Source of the DNA: Bacillota bacterium
Lineage (GTDB): Bacteria > Bacillota > Clostridia > Christensenellales > Aristaeellaceae
Direction: 5' to 3'
Assembly: GCA_023398575.1 (NCBI GenBank)
Contig: JAEWSC010000052.1
Coordinates: forward strand, 5,175-69,174
Length of the DNA stretch: 64,000 bases
The notes under the pieces are model-generated. The model saw only the letters and a list, made by a program, of their open reading frames with translations, had not been told where the DNA came from and did no database searches. The stretch's first letter is position 1, and every line of letters starts with the position of its first letter. Positions 26,068 through 33,725 of the stretch are shown here, piece by piece. Made by a program: the position numbers and the translations under genes.

Positions 26068-26096
26068 TAAAAAAAGCCGCTTGTCTTGACAAAGCG
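26068..26096 (-). terminator. Hairpin plus T-run upstream of plsC-like gene
   Basis: The stem CGCT(T)TGTC/GACAAGCG has one bulged base and a very short loop, followed on the minus strand by GGCTTTTTTTATTTT. Its position in front of a gene rather than after one is unusual. Confidence 0.55.
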
Positions 26097-26144
26097 AAGT
26101 CAGCTGAATATAATTATTTACCGCTAAGTAGTTAATTTTTATTA
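26068..26144 (-). ncRNA. Candidate ~75-nt terminated RNA or attenuated leader
   Basis: A consensus minus-strand promoter (26151-26179) is followed about 50 bases later by a hairpin and a run of seven Ts (stem CGCTTTGTC at 26088-26096 with GACAAGCG at 26078-26085). No start codon with a ribosome site lies between them. The product could be a small RNA, or a leader whose terminator controls read-through into the acyltransferase gene 180 bases downstream. I do not recognise a known RNA family. Confidence 0.35.
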
Positions 26145-26150
26145 AATTTA

Positions 26151-26179
26151 ATCTTATCACATTTTTTAAAGATTGTCAA
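26151..26179 (-). promoter_or_regulatory. Consensus promoter facing the plsC-like gene
   Basis: On the minus strand TTGACA (26174-26179), 17 bases and TAAGAT (26151-26156). It lies back to back with the DUF6323-like gene, whose start is 22 bases away on the other strand. Confidence 0.7.
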
Positions 26180-26200
26180 GAATTATTTTTGAGAAGGATG

Positions 26201-26698
26201 ATGTTCATCGTGGAGGACCTTCTTTCCCTGTTTCATAGTGGGCTGCACAGCCGGGAATCTGCCGCGGATATTCTATCGCTCAATCAGCTAACAGCGGCGC
26301 AAGGGCTTTTACTTACACCAATGATGGCTTCATCGCTGATCAAGGCCCGGGACAAGGCGCTTATCGCAGCAGGCCGCCTTGAAATGTATGGTGGTGTGAT
26401 GAAAAAGCTGATTCTTGCCTTTTGCGATTCTCCGTTCTTTGATTTAAGCTTGGCAGAAGAAACCTTTTGTGAGTTGATAGAGACTTTTTATTTGCTGAAA
26501 AGTGAAACCTTTGACATGCTCAGCGACGACGCGCTGGTACATGCTATGCGGGAGTTGTTTGACACCTGTCATGGCTGTATACAAACTCTTAAGGACGCGG
26601 CGTTTGATCAGTTGATACGGCGCGCCCACGGGGTGGAGCTTGAAAAAGAAGAAGGGGGGCAAGCGGATGAAGACAAAAACGGCTCAATTGACGCGTGA
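26201..26698 (+). CDS. DUF6323-like protein, function unknown
   Basis: A soluble, mostly helical protein of about 166 residues. The opening 'VEDLLSLFHSGLHSRESAAD', the segment 'LLLTPMMASSLIKARDKALI' and the C-terminal 'ELFDTCHGCIQTL' resemble what I recall of the clostridial DUF6323 family; no enzyme motif is visible. The start is uncertain: the frame is open from a TTG at 26189, ATGs lie at 26198 and 26201, and a GTG at 26210 has the best-spaced AGAAGGA. The next gene overlaps by 32 bases and looks DUF6179-like. These two families occur as neighbours in Clostridia, so they likely act together. No membrane segments and no signal peptide. Confidence 0.7.
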   Translation: MFIVEDLLSLFHSGLHSRESAADILSLNQLTAAQGLLLTPMMASSLIKARDKALIAAGRLEMYGGVMKKLILAFCDSPFFDLSLAEETFCELIETFYLLKSETFDMLSDDALVHAMRELFDTCHGCIQTLKDAAFDQLIRRAHGVELEKEEGGQADEDKNGSIDA

Positions 26699-27566
26699 GT
26701 TAGCAAATGGCGGCGCATTTTCTCCGGCCATGGGGATTCATGGTGCGGGCCGCCAGGCGGAGTGGTATCGGCTGCTTGATCTAACCTTTCAAGCCTATAC
26801 CAGGGGTGAGAGCAGCTCTCTGCCTGTTGAAATGGCGGGCAGCCTGCTCAACTCTCTTTACTACACGGTGCAGTTGGCGCTAAAAGAGGCGGAGGATGAT
26901 AACATGCCCCTTCAAGCACTGTATGATAGGGGCCGGGCTATACTGGACAAGTATCTCATAAAGGCCAGGCGTCTTTTTGCCATGGTGCAATCTGCCATGC
27001 TGCCTATCGACGCGCCTTGCTATATTGATGCTATCGAAAAAGGCGCGCCAAGTTTTTTTAAGGCCTACGATCCTTCTTTTTTCGCCCATGAGACGCCGGC
27101 GGATTTTGATTATCCTGTCAGTGTTGCCCTTTATGGTTCAGGCGTTACCTGGATGGCAAGCTTTCTGGAAGCGATGTACTGGGAAAGTCTTTTTTGCCGC
27201 CGGTTTCCCTTCTGCGATGTGGAGTCCACGCTTAAAGCTCACGGGCTGTGGGGACAGGCTGTGCCCATCAACGTTTTTGAGCCGGTGTTTGCTTGCGCAA
27301 TGCTTTGCAGCCTGCTTATAAAAGAAAGACCCTCCCTGCGCGTAACGCGGGAAGATCACCAAGGGCTGCTATGGATGATGGGGGGTAAGTCAGAGGATGA
27401 AATACGGCTTGTAACAAATGTGGCACTGATAAGACTCATCAAGATGATGGATATTAAGAGTGAGCCGTATATGCGTTTGCTTTTTGAAAACGCAGGCAAC
27501 CTTGTGCCAAGGCTTTATACGGCGCTCAAAAACGAAAGCCTGGGCGGGCTTTTCCCACAATGGTAG
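26667..27566 (+). CDS. DUF6179-like protein, function unknown
   Basis: A soluble helical protein of 299 residues. 'LLNSLYYTVQLALKEAEDDN', 'LYDRGRAILDKYLIKARRLF' and 'FFKAYDPSFFAHETPADFDY' are the segments I associate with DUF6179; no catalytic motif is evident. The start ATG at 26667 has a GGGGGG-rich ribosome site (26654-26659) and lies inside the end of the DUF6323-like gene, so both are translated from one message. The C-terminus ('NLVPRLYTALKNESLGGLFP') ends 7 bases before the convergent glycerol-1-phosphate dehydrogenase stop. The family assignment is from memory and should be treated as moderate. Confidence 0.7.
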   Translation: MKTKTAQLTRELANGGAFSPAMGIHGAGRQAEWYRLLDLTFQAYTRGESSSLPVEMAGSLLNSLYYTVQLALKEAEDDNMPLQALYDRGRAILDKYLIKARRLFAMVQSAMLPIDAPCYIDAIEKGAPSFFKAYDPSFFAHETPADFDYPVSVALYGSGVTWMASFLEAMYWESLFCRRFPFCDVESTLKAHGLWGQAVPINVFEPVFACAMLCSLLIKERPSLRVTREDHQGLLWMMGGKSEDEIRLVTNVALIRLIKMMDIKSEPYMRLLFENAGNLVPRLYTALKNESLGGLFPQW

Positions 27567-27573
27567 ATAAGCA

Positions 27574-28755
27574 CTACGAAAAAAATTCCTCAGTCAGCCG
27601 CCGGGCGTACTCCTGTAATCGACCCTTTCTAAGCAAATAGCTAGCCAGTGTGTAGCGTATCTCTGGCTGCCCGGCATGCAGGATCCCATTTTCAAAGCAC
27701 TCCGGTGTGATGCCAAGGGCCTTGCAGCTGATTTGTGGCTGTAAAAAGGCCATGTGATTCTGCATTTCCAAGTAGGTAGGGTACTTGCCTTTGCCAGGCA
27801 GGTCGAACTCCGCTTCCGCCATTTCATACAAACGGCAGGCGGCAAGGGTAGATAAGCCCACGTAATGGCCGTGAAGACCACCAAAGAAATTGCGGCGCAA
27901 GGCATCCACCTCGAAATAGTGGGCTATTTGATGTTCCAGCCCGGCGGCGGGGCGTGAGGTGCCATTGAGCAAAATGGCAAGGCCGGAGAGGACCAGGGCA
28001 TCCACCAGTTCCTCCAGCGTCTTTTCATCCCGGCTGAGCAGGTTAGTAAGGCGCTCTGTAACACGGCCGGCGGCCAGGGACACAAGGCCCGCAATCTCAA
28101 GGCACCAGGCTTCTCCCGTTTCCCTTGCGGCAAGCTCCCAGTCCCGAAGCGCTGTGTATTTGCCAAGCATATCTCCCGCGCCGGCTGTCAGCATATGGTC
28201 CGGCGCGGTTTTTACGATATCCGTATCGCCGATGATGCCATAGGGTGCGCATAGCGGCACGGATTTTTTGCTGCCTTCCATGACCACGGCGGAGGTGATG
28301 GAGGCGTACCCATCCATGGAAGGGGCAGTGGCGAGAATAATGTATGGGATGCCGCACTTTGCGCTTATTACCCTTGCGGTGTCGTTCATGGTGCCAGAAC
28401 CGGCGGCCACGATCAGGCCAGTGTTCGAGGGCATATGCAACAGCATGCTGCCAATCAGACTTTCCTCTGTAATCAGATGCCGGCCTGACGGGATGGGGAA
28501 TATGTGCGGTATCACCTTGCAGCCCGAGGCATCAAGCTCCTTCATGGCGTAAGGCAAAACAAGCGGAAGGGTGTTTTCATCGCCCGTAAGATAGACGGTC
28601 CTTCCTGCAAAAGGCTTGGCCATTTCACAAAGGCTATTTATTGCGCCTTTGCCAATCTGAATATGGCGGATGGAAATCGTATGCTGCCGGTCGCAGGTGC
28701 AGGGGAAAACCTGCCCGCAAAGGCTGGCAGCATTAGTAACACTGTTTGCAAGCAT
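27574..28755 (-). CDS. sn-glycerol-1-phosphate dehydrogenase-like (AraM/EgsA family)
   Basis: Metal-dependent NAD(P)H dehydrogenase that reduces dihydroxyacetone phosphate to glycerol 1-phosphate, the enantiomer used in archaeal lipids and by Bacillus AraM. The nucleotide-binding signature 'AAGSGTMNDTARVISAKCGI' is followed by the diagnostic 'ATAPSMDGYASITSAVVMEG'. Metal ligands are the Asp of 'GAGDMLGKYTALRDWELA' and the His of 'AAGLEHQIAHYFEVD' and 'GLHGHYVGLSTL'. The ATG at 28755 follows GGGGAGA; a GTG at 28776 is an alternative. The upstream TIM-barrel gene is co-transcribed (31-base gap). No PcrB/GGGP synthase gene is in the window, so the use of the product is unknown. Confidence 0.88.
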   Translation of the reverse strand: MLANSVTNAASLCGQVFPCTCDRQHTISIRHIQIGKGAINSLCEMAKPFAGRTVYLTGDENTLPLVLPYAMKELDASGCKVIPHIFPIPSGRHLITEESLIGSMLLHMPSNTGLIVAAGSGTMNDTARVISAKCGIPYIILATAPSMDGYASITSAVVMEGSKKSVPLCAPYGIIGDTDIVKTAPDHMLTAGAGDMLGKYTALRDWELAARETGEAWCLEIAGLVSLAAGRVTERLTNLLSRDEKTLEELVDALVLSGLAILLNGTSRPAAGLEHQIAHYFEVDALRRNFFGGLHGHYVGLSTLAACRLYEMAEAEFDLPGKGKYPTYLEMQNHMAFLQPQISCKALGITPECFENGILHAGQPEIRYTLASYLLRKGRLQEYARRLTEEFFS

Positions 28756-28786
28756 GGCACATATCTCCCCATACACGCGGCGGTTT

Positions 28787-29590
28787 TCACCCCGCGAAGG
28801 ATTTCAGCAGTGAAAGAGCCCCTGCGGCTTCCTGCTCAAAATTTACCCGGACATTGGCCTCCATGCTAATGGTGCCGTTGTAGTTGATGCGCGTTAAGTG
28901 TTCCATCAGCGCGGCATAATCTTCCTCGTCGCCTTCACGGGGCAGGCTGCGCGATAAGGTGCGTGCCACATGCACGTGACGCAGCAGGCTGCCTCCATCC
29001 AGCACATTGGTCAATGGCTCGCAGGCCAAATTCATGTGATATGTATCTAAAAGCGCGCCAACGCTTTCGTCCTTCATCCTTCTTGCCAGGGCGCAGCTTT
29101 CGGAAAAGCGGTTGATGACATTGGATTCCTGCTTGTTCAAATGCTCAATGGCAATCACAAGGCCGTATCCTTTGGCCAGAAGAGCAAGCTTAAGCAAGAG
29201 GGAAGCCAACTGGTCCAGCGCCAGATCCAGCGAGGTACCTTGGGGTCTGTTGCGCGCGCCGGAGGAGCCAAACACGATCAGCTTGGCCCCTAGCCGCTGC
29301 GCCCGCTCCATGGCGGCCTGAGCATAAGCCAACGCGCTGGTGTGATCGGCGCCGGGGCCGGTTAATCGGTAGCTTCCGGGAAAGAAATTGTTCATGGTCA
29401 AGCAGGGCATATCGCAGCGGTGGAGCATCTCCAGAGGACCGTCACGGAAAGCGGTTTCTCCCAGGCTCATCACCTGCGCCAGGGGCAGCTCCACATAGTC
29501 ATAGCCCAGCTTTTTGAGTACGGGGATGCGATCGTAGCCGATACCGGCCGAGTCTTGTGCGCCCATGCTGACGCAATAGCCGAATTGCAT
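28787..29590 (-). CDS. Sugar phosphate isomerase/epimerase (xylose isomerase-like TIM barrel)
   Basis: A 267-residue AP-endonuclease-2-type TIM barrel, the fold of inositol catabolism IolE/IolI enzymes and ketose epimerases. Recognisable parts are 'LGYDYVELPLAQVMSL' (first strands), 'KLIVFGSSGARNRPQG', 'GLVIAIEHLNKQESNVINRF' (metal Glu), 'VGALLDTYHMNLA' (metal Asp and His) and 'HVHVART'. The ATG at 29590 follows AAAGGGGA. It is the first gene of an operon with the glycerol-1-phosphate dehydrogenase; its promoter is at 29648-29676. The substrate is unknown. Confidence 0.88.
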   Translation of the reverse strand: MQFGYCVSMGAQDSAGIGYDRIPVLKKLGYDYVELPLAQVMSLGETAFRDGPLEMLHRCDMPCLTMNNFFPGSYRLTGPGADHTSALAYAQAAMERAQRLGAKLIVFGSSGARNRPQGTSLDLALDQLASLLLKLALLAKGYGLVIAIEHLNKQESNVINRFSESCALARRMKDESVGALLDTYHMNLACEPLTNVLDGGSLLRHVHVARTLSRSLPREGDEEDYAALMEHLTRINYNGTISMEANVRVNFEQEAAGALSLLKSFAG

Positions 29591-29647
29591 TTTTTGGTCC
29601 CCTTTCCAGTATGCAGTTGTATATGGTGCTATAGTACCTCTTTTTCC

Positions 29648-29676
29648 ACTGTAATGCAAAGTTGAATTTTTGTCAA
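29648..29676 (-). promoter_or_regulatory. Promoter of the TIM-barrel/G1P dehydrogenase operon
   Basis: On the minus strand TTGACA (29671-29676), 17 bases and TACAGT (29648-29653), about 60 bases before the start codon. Confidence 0.65.
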
Positions 29677-29694
29677 CTAGGTTTCATTTTTCTA

Positions 29695-29723
29695 TTTCCA
29701 AATGCAAAGGCCTGTGCTATAAT
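29695..29723 (+). promoter_or_regulatory. Promoter of the racemase-family gene
   Basis: TATAAT (29718-29723) with an extended -10 (TGCTATAAT) and a weak -35 TTTCCA (29695-29700) at 17-base spacing. Confidence 0.6.
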
Positions 29724-29795
29724 GCAGAAAAAGCGGGGAGATGTGCCGCAATTCATGGCGGAAAACCCGCATCAAACGTTGGGATGTGTTGTTTT

Positions 29796-30479
29796 ATGGG
29801 AAAGGGACTTGCCGAGAAAACCATGGGTATCATTCATGCTGCTGTATTTACCGCAAGTGTTGTTGAAAGGTATGCACAAGAAATCATGCCTGAGGTACAA
29901 ATTATGCACCTGGGCGATGATACCATTCAGCGGGACAATCTCGCTGCGCCGGTGGGCACCATCCCCAAAGTGAACTTTTTTAAATTTGCCACATACGCAC
30001 GGTTTCTCGAGGAAGCAGGCTGTGATTTGATCATGCTCGGTTGCTCTACGTTCAACCAGGCGGTGCAGCACGCCCGCCCCATGATCTCAACGCCGCTGCT
30101 GAACATTGACCGGCCCATGATGGACCTGGCGGTAATGGACGGCAAGCGGGTGGGGATGATCGGTACGCTGCCCTCCACCATGCCCTCCTCCGAACGGCTT
30201 TTAAGAGAAGCGGCCAGAGATGCAAATCGTGAAGTTGAGGTGTTTCCCGTGCTGTGTGCCGAGGCGTTTACGGCGCTCCGGGCCGGTAACAGGGAGCTTC
30301 ACAATCAAATGCTGCTGGAACAGGTAGACACACTGTCCAAGCAGGTGGATGCCATTGTTTTGGCCCAGGTATCCATGTCTGCGTTGGAACCTGAGCTTAC
30401 AAATACAAGGGTACCTGTGTACAACAGCGGCCGCACAAGCTTTATGCGGGCCAGGCAGATGCTGCTGGAGATGGAGTAA
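29796..30479 (+). CDS. Aspartate/glutamate racemase superfamily protein
   Basis: Member of the cofactor-independent Asp/Glu/hydantoin racemase superfamily. The first catalytic cysteine region appears as 'LIMLGCSTFNQAVQHARP' and the partner Cys as 'VFPVLCAEAFTALRAG'; 'GIIHAAVFTASVVERYAQEI' is the family's first strand and helix. It is divergently transcribed from the TIM-barrel gene. The start is uncertain: ATGs at 29784, 29796 and 29823 are in frame and none has a strong ribosome site; MGIIHAAV at 29823 aligns best with family starts. Substrate unknown; not necessarily an amino acid. Confidence 0.8.
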   Translation: MGKGLAEKTMGIIHAAVFTASVVERYAQEIMPEVQIMHLGDDTIQRDNLAAPVGTIPKVNFFKFATYARFLEEAGCDLIMLGCSTFNQAVQHARPMISTPLLNIDRPMMDLAVMDGKRVGMIGTLPSTMPSSERLLREAARDANREVEVFPVLCAEAFTALRAGNRELHNQMLLEQVDTLSKQVDAIVLAQVSMSALEPELTNTRVPVYNSGRTSFMRARQMLLEME

Positions 30480-30508
30480 TCTGTTTGCTTGATAAGGAGG
30501 AACGTTGT

Positions 30509-30922
30509 GTGAAGCTGCTTTCCTGCCTGAAATATGGCCTGCTGGCGGTACATGTGGCCGCCAGCGGGGCGATTTGCATGATGGCGGATACTGCGCTGCG
30601 CTCTATGCTCGTTCTGTCCGGTATAAGATCCAGCCAGGTGAGGAGCCTGCAGTTCGTGTTGCTGGCCCTTTTGGCAGTGGGTGTTTTGGTAGGCACCGCC
30701 CTTGCGGACAGGCGGTTCAGCAGGGCTAAAAACGCGGCGGCGCTGCTGGCAAGCGCTTGTAGTTCTTTCGCCCTTCATGGGGCGGTGTTCGGGCTGCTGG
30801 CGCTGATGCCCACTCTGCATGGGCTTTTAAACTGGTTTGTATGCATTTCAGCGTTCCTGTTCAGCGCGGCCCTTTTAGTAGGCCGCGCTTTGCTTTGCGC
30901 CAGAATAAACAGTCGTACATAA
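30509..30922 (+). CDS. Small polytopic membrane protein, function unknown
   Basis: A 137-residue protein with about four membrane helices ('YGLLAVHVAASGAICMMAD', 'SLQFVLLALLAVGVLVGTAL', 'LLASACSSFALHGAVFGLLA', 'NWFVCISAFLFSAALLVGRA'). I recognise no family. The GTG at 30509 follows AAGGAGG at ideal spacing and fixes the start; the gene begins 30 bases after the racemase-family stop and is likely co-transcribed with it. It ends just before the regulated promoter of the XRE-cupin gene. Confidence 0.75.
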   Translation: MKLLSCLKYGLLAVHVAASGAICMMADTALRSMLVLSGIRSSQVRSLQFVLLALLAVGVLVGTALADRRFSRAKNAAALLASACSSFALHGAVFGLLALMPTLHGLLNWFVCISAFLFSAALLVGRALLCARINSRT

Positions 30923-30949
30923 AAAGCAAACAAAACATTTGACAAGGTG

Positions 30950-30978
30950 TTGACAATTCAACCAGGTTGAATTATACT
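30950..30978 (+). promoter_or_regulatory. Promoter whose 17-bp spacer is a perfect palindromic operator
   Basis: TTGACA (30950-30955) and TATACT (30973-30978) are separated by exactly 17 bases, and those 17 bases are the perfect palindrome ATTCAACCAGGTTGAAT (30956-30972). A second half-site GGTTGAAT lies at 30997-31004, and a third at 31796-31803 just before the binding-protein gene. The XRE-cupin product encoded next is the likely binder, giving autoregulation. Confidence 0.85.
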
Positions 30979-31101
30979 AACCTCAAGTGGAAACCGGGTT
31001 GAATAAAGGGAGCAGCGCTCCTAAAAATAGGGAGCCGTTGACAAATCACGTATACGGTTCTATGCTGGAAGGCAAAAGCCATATGTGATAGGAGAATGAG
31101 G

Positions 31102-31683
31102 ATGGAAATAGGCAGCAACATCCGCAGAATACGGCTTCAGGCTGGGCTGACCCAGCAGGACTTGGCCAATGGCTGTGGGCTGACCAAGGGTATGATCTCT
31201 AAGGTGGAAAATGGTGTCGTCGTACCCGCGCTGGGCACACTGACCCGTATTGCTGCTGTCTTAAAGGTAAAGGTCGCAACGCTAATGGAGGCAGACGACC
31301 AAAACGGAACGGTCATGACCCTAAACCCCTTTGCCGATCCCGGCAAGTTTGTGATGACGGTCTTGGGCTACAGTATTTTCAGCCCGGCGGCCGGTAAAAT
31401 GGATAAGCGTATGCAGCCTATCATGATCTGCGCGAAAAAAGGTGAGGTCAAGCGCCATCTGGTATCCCATCAGGGCGATGAGTTTTTATTTATATTCGAA
31501 GGTGAAATGAACTTTAAGGTGGGCGAGGAGACGCATCTCCTGCGCAAAGGCGACAGTCTGTATTTCGATGCGCTTCAAAAGCACGGCATTGTATCTGTGC
31601 CCAGCGAAGTGAAATATCTGGACCTGTTTGTCGGCCACCAGTACACGGCGCCCACAGAGGCAGGCGAGGAAATCATCGACTGA
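31102..31683 (+). CDS. XRE-family regulator with C-terminal cupin domain
   Basis: Transcription factor of 193 residues. The N-terminal helix-turn-helix is 'LTQQDLANGCGLTKGMISKV'. The C-terminal half is a cupin barrel that would bind a small effector, with 'HLVSHQGDEFLFIFEGEMNF' and 'LRKGDSLYFDALQKHGIV' as the two conserved cupin motifs. The ATG at 31102 has AGGAG 7 bases upstream; the ATG at 31096 is too close to it. The gene sits directly downstream of a palindromic operator and opens the oligosaccharide import/GH39 locus, which it probably controls. Confidence 0.93.
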   Translation: MEIGSNIRRIRLQAGLTQQDLANGCGLTKGMISKVENGVVVPALGTLTRIAAVLKVKVATLMEADDQNGTVMTLNPFADPGKFVMTVLGYSIFSPAAGKMDKRMQPIMICAKKGEVKRHLVSHQGDEFLFIFEGEMNFKVGEETHLLRKGDSLYFDALQKHGIVSVPSEVKYLDLFVGHQYTAPTEAGEEIID

Positions 31684-31826
31684 AGCGTTCGGTAAAAAAG
31701 AACACTTTCGCCGGTGGCTTATTTGCTGTACCTAAAAAGAGCGGGGCGCACCCTTTTCTTACTGATTCGGCAAATCCATGCCGGAAAAACGGCTGGGTTG
31801 AATATACCGAAAAGGAGGAACCACAG

Positions 31827-33716
31827 GTGAAAAAGCTCTTGTCTTACGCGTTGACGCTAGTTCTCATCCTGGGCCTGATCCCCTATGGCGGCTTTGCGGA
31901 GACCACGTACAACGAATCTCCGCTATTGGCGCAAAAGGTTGCAGCAGGCGAGCTGCCCGCGGTGAAGGACCGCCTTCCCCTTGAACCCTATGTTTCCAAG
32001 GCTGCTGAAATCGGCGTGTACGGCGGTACGTTCCGCGGCGCGGGCTTTGGCCCGACCCATGGGCAATTGGATACCGAAGGCATGCGTTTTACAGGCTTGC
32101 TGCGCCTTCTGCCCGATGCCATCACCACCGAGCCTTTCATTTTGAAAAGCTATGAGGTCAACGAGGCGTTTACCGAGTATACCTTGCATCTGCGCGAGGG
32201 GATGAAGTGGTCCGACGGCGAGCCCTTTACGGCGGACGACTTTGTATTCTGGTATGAAGACATTACCATGAATCCGGAAATCACCGCCGCCGTGCCGGCG
32301 CTGTGGCAGGCCGGCCGCATTGAGAAGGCAGACGACTATACGGTGAAGGTGCTCTTCTCCAGTTCCATGCCTTCCTTCCTGGTCAAAATGCAAAAGGGCG
32401 ATATCGTCAACCGTGTTTTCGCCGCTAAGCACTACCTGACCAAGTGGCATATCAAGTACAATCCCGACGCAGACAAGCTGGCCAAGGAAGAAAACTATGA
32501 AAACTGGGCGCTGGCTTTCAAAGCTCATGCAGACCGTGGGCAGACCGGCACGGACCTCGGCCCGGATGTCACGCCTTGGGTCATGTACAACATCGATACC
32601 AACGGCAACAAGTATTTTGCACGCAACCCCTACTACTTTGTGGTGGATGCAGCAGGCAACCAGCTGCCCTACATCGACGAGCAGATGTGTGTCATTGTGG
32701 CTGATGCCCAGACCCGTACCTTAAAGCTAATCAGCGGCGAGCTGGATGCCGCCGGTGAAAACCCCCTGCCGGTCAAGGATTACACCCTGTACAAGGAAAA
32801 CGAGAACAACGGCAACTACAATGTGTATCTGTTCCAGAACAGCCGCGGTTCCGACGCCGCCTTCACCTTTACCCAGACCTTGAAGGATGATACCTTGAGC
32901 GGACTGTTTACGAATGTGAAGTTCAGGGAAGCCATGTCCCTGGCCATCGACCGCGATGCCATTAACGAAACGTTGTACTTTGGCCTGGCGGAAGTCAGGC
33001 AGGCTGTGCCCCCTGCCAACACCAGCTTCTATGAGGACTGGATGGGCGAGTACATGGTGCAGTTCGATCCCGAAGGTGCTGCCCAACGTTTGGATGAACT
33101 GGGCTGCAAATGGGATGAAGCCAAGACCGTTCGCTTAATGCCCGATGGCCGGCCCTTCAATATCATTGTGGAATCCACCGAAGAGTTTGCGCCGGTTGGT
33201 GAAATGGTGGCTGAAATGTGGACCGCAGTGGGTGTGAAAACCACGTTTAAGCAGCAGGAGCGCTCCTACGCACGTGAACGTTACGCCGCCAACGAGCGCG
33301 ACGCACAGGTGTTCACCTTTGACAACGTGGCTGAACCTAGCCTGTATGCCCAGTATTTTGACAAAATCTATCCCCCCTTCTCTGAGAATAGCGAAATCGG
33401 CCAGGCACCCCTGTGGGCTGAATGGTTCAACACCAAGGGCGCCAGCGGCATGGAACCCCCGGAGGAGATAAAGAAGCTGCGCGCGGACATTGATAAGGTG
33501 GTTACGCTCAAGCAGGGCAGTGAGGAATACCTGACCTTGGGCAAAGAGATTCTGACCTACTTTACCAAGCAGCTGTATTTTATCGGTATTACTGTTGCCC
33601 CCCGCGTAATCATTTTGAACCGCGACCTGGGCAATGCTCCGGCAGAAGGCATCTTCGCCAACGACTATAACTTCTGGTATCCCTTTAACTGCGACGCTTG
33701 GTATTTTAAACAGTAA
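31827..33716 (+). CDS. ABC transporter solute-binding protein, family 5 (oligosaccharide/peptide type)
   Basis: Captures a soluble oligomer outside the cell for the permease/ATPase set downstream. 629 residues with a signal peptide ('LLSYALTLVLILGLIPYGGF' then AET), no lipobox cysteine. Family-5 features: 'FTEYTLHLREGMKWSDGEPF' followed by 'TADDFVFWYEDI', 'VKFREAMSLAIDRDAINETL', and a C-terminal 'NDYNFWYPFNCDAWYF'. Family-5 proteins of this length adjacent to a GH39 enzyme usually bind oligosaccharides rather than peptides. GTG at 31827 after AAAGGAGG is the start. The permease gene follows only after a 512-base hairpin-rich spacer. Confidence 0.93.
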   Translation: MKKLLSYALTLVLILGLIPYGGFAETTYNESPLLAQKVAAGELPAVKDRLPLEPYVSKAAEIGVYGGTFRGAGFGPTHGQLDTEGMRFTGLLRLLPDAITTEPFILKSYEVNEAFTEYTLHLREGMKWSDGEPFTADDFVFWYEDITMNPEITAAVPALWQAGRIEKADDYTVKVLFSSSMPSFLVKMQKGDIVNRVFAAKHYLTKWHIKYNPDADKLAKEENYENWALAFKAHADRGQTGTDLGPDVTPWVMYNIDTNGNKYFARNPYYFVVDAAGNQLPYIDEQMCVIVADAQTRTLKLISGELDAAGENPLPVKDYTLYKENENNGNYNVYLFQNSRGSDAAFTFTQTLKDDTLSGLFTNVKFREAMSLAIDRDAINETLYFGLAEVRQAVPPANTSFYEDWMGEYMVQFDPEGAAQRLDELGCKWDEAKTVRLMPDGRPFNIIVESTEEFAPVGEMVAEMWTAVGVKTTFKQQERSYARERYAANERDAQVFTFDNVAEPSLYAQYFDKIYPPFSENSEIGQAPLWAEWFNTKGASGMEPPEEIKKLRADIDKVVTLKQGSEEYLTLGKEILTYFTKQLYFIGITVAPRVIILNRDLGNAPAEGIFANDYNFWYPFNCDAWYFKQ

Positions 33717-33725
33717 TGCTTTTTT

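Noticed and set aside
25726..26160. 144-residue minus-strand frame ahead of the acyltransferase
   Set aside because: It begins inside the promoter -10 region and overlaps the acyltransferase gene in another frame.
31796..31808. Possible second promoter (GGTTGAATATACC) before the binding-protein gene
   Set aside because: There is no -35 box at proper distance, and the predicted start would overlap the ribosome site; kept only as an operator half-site.
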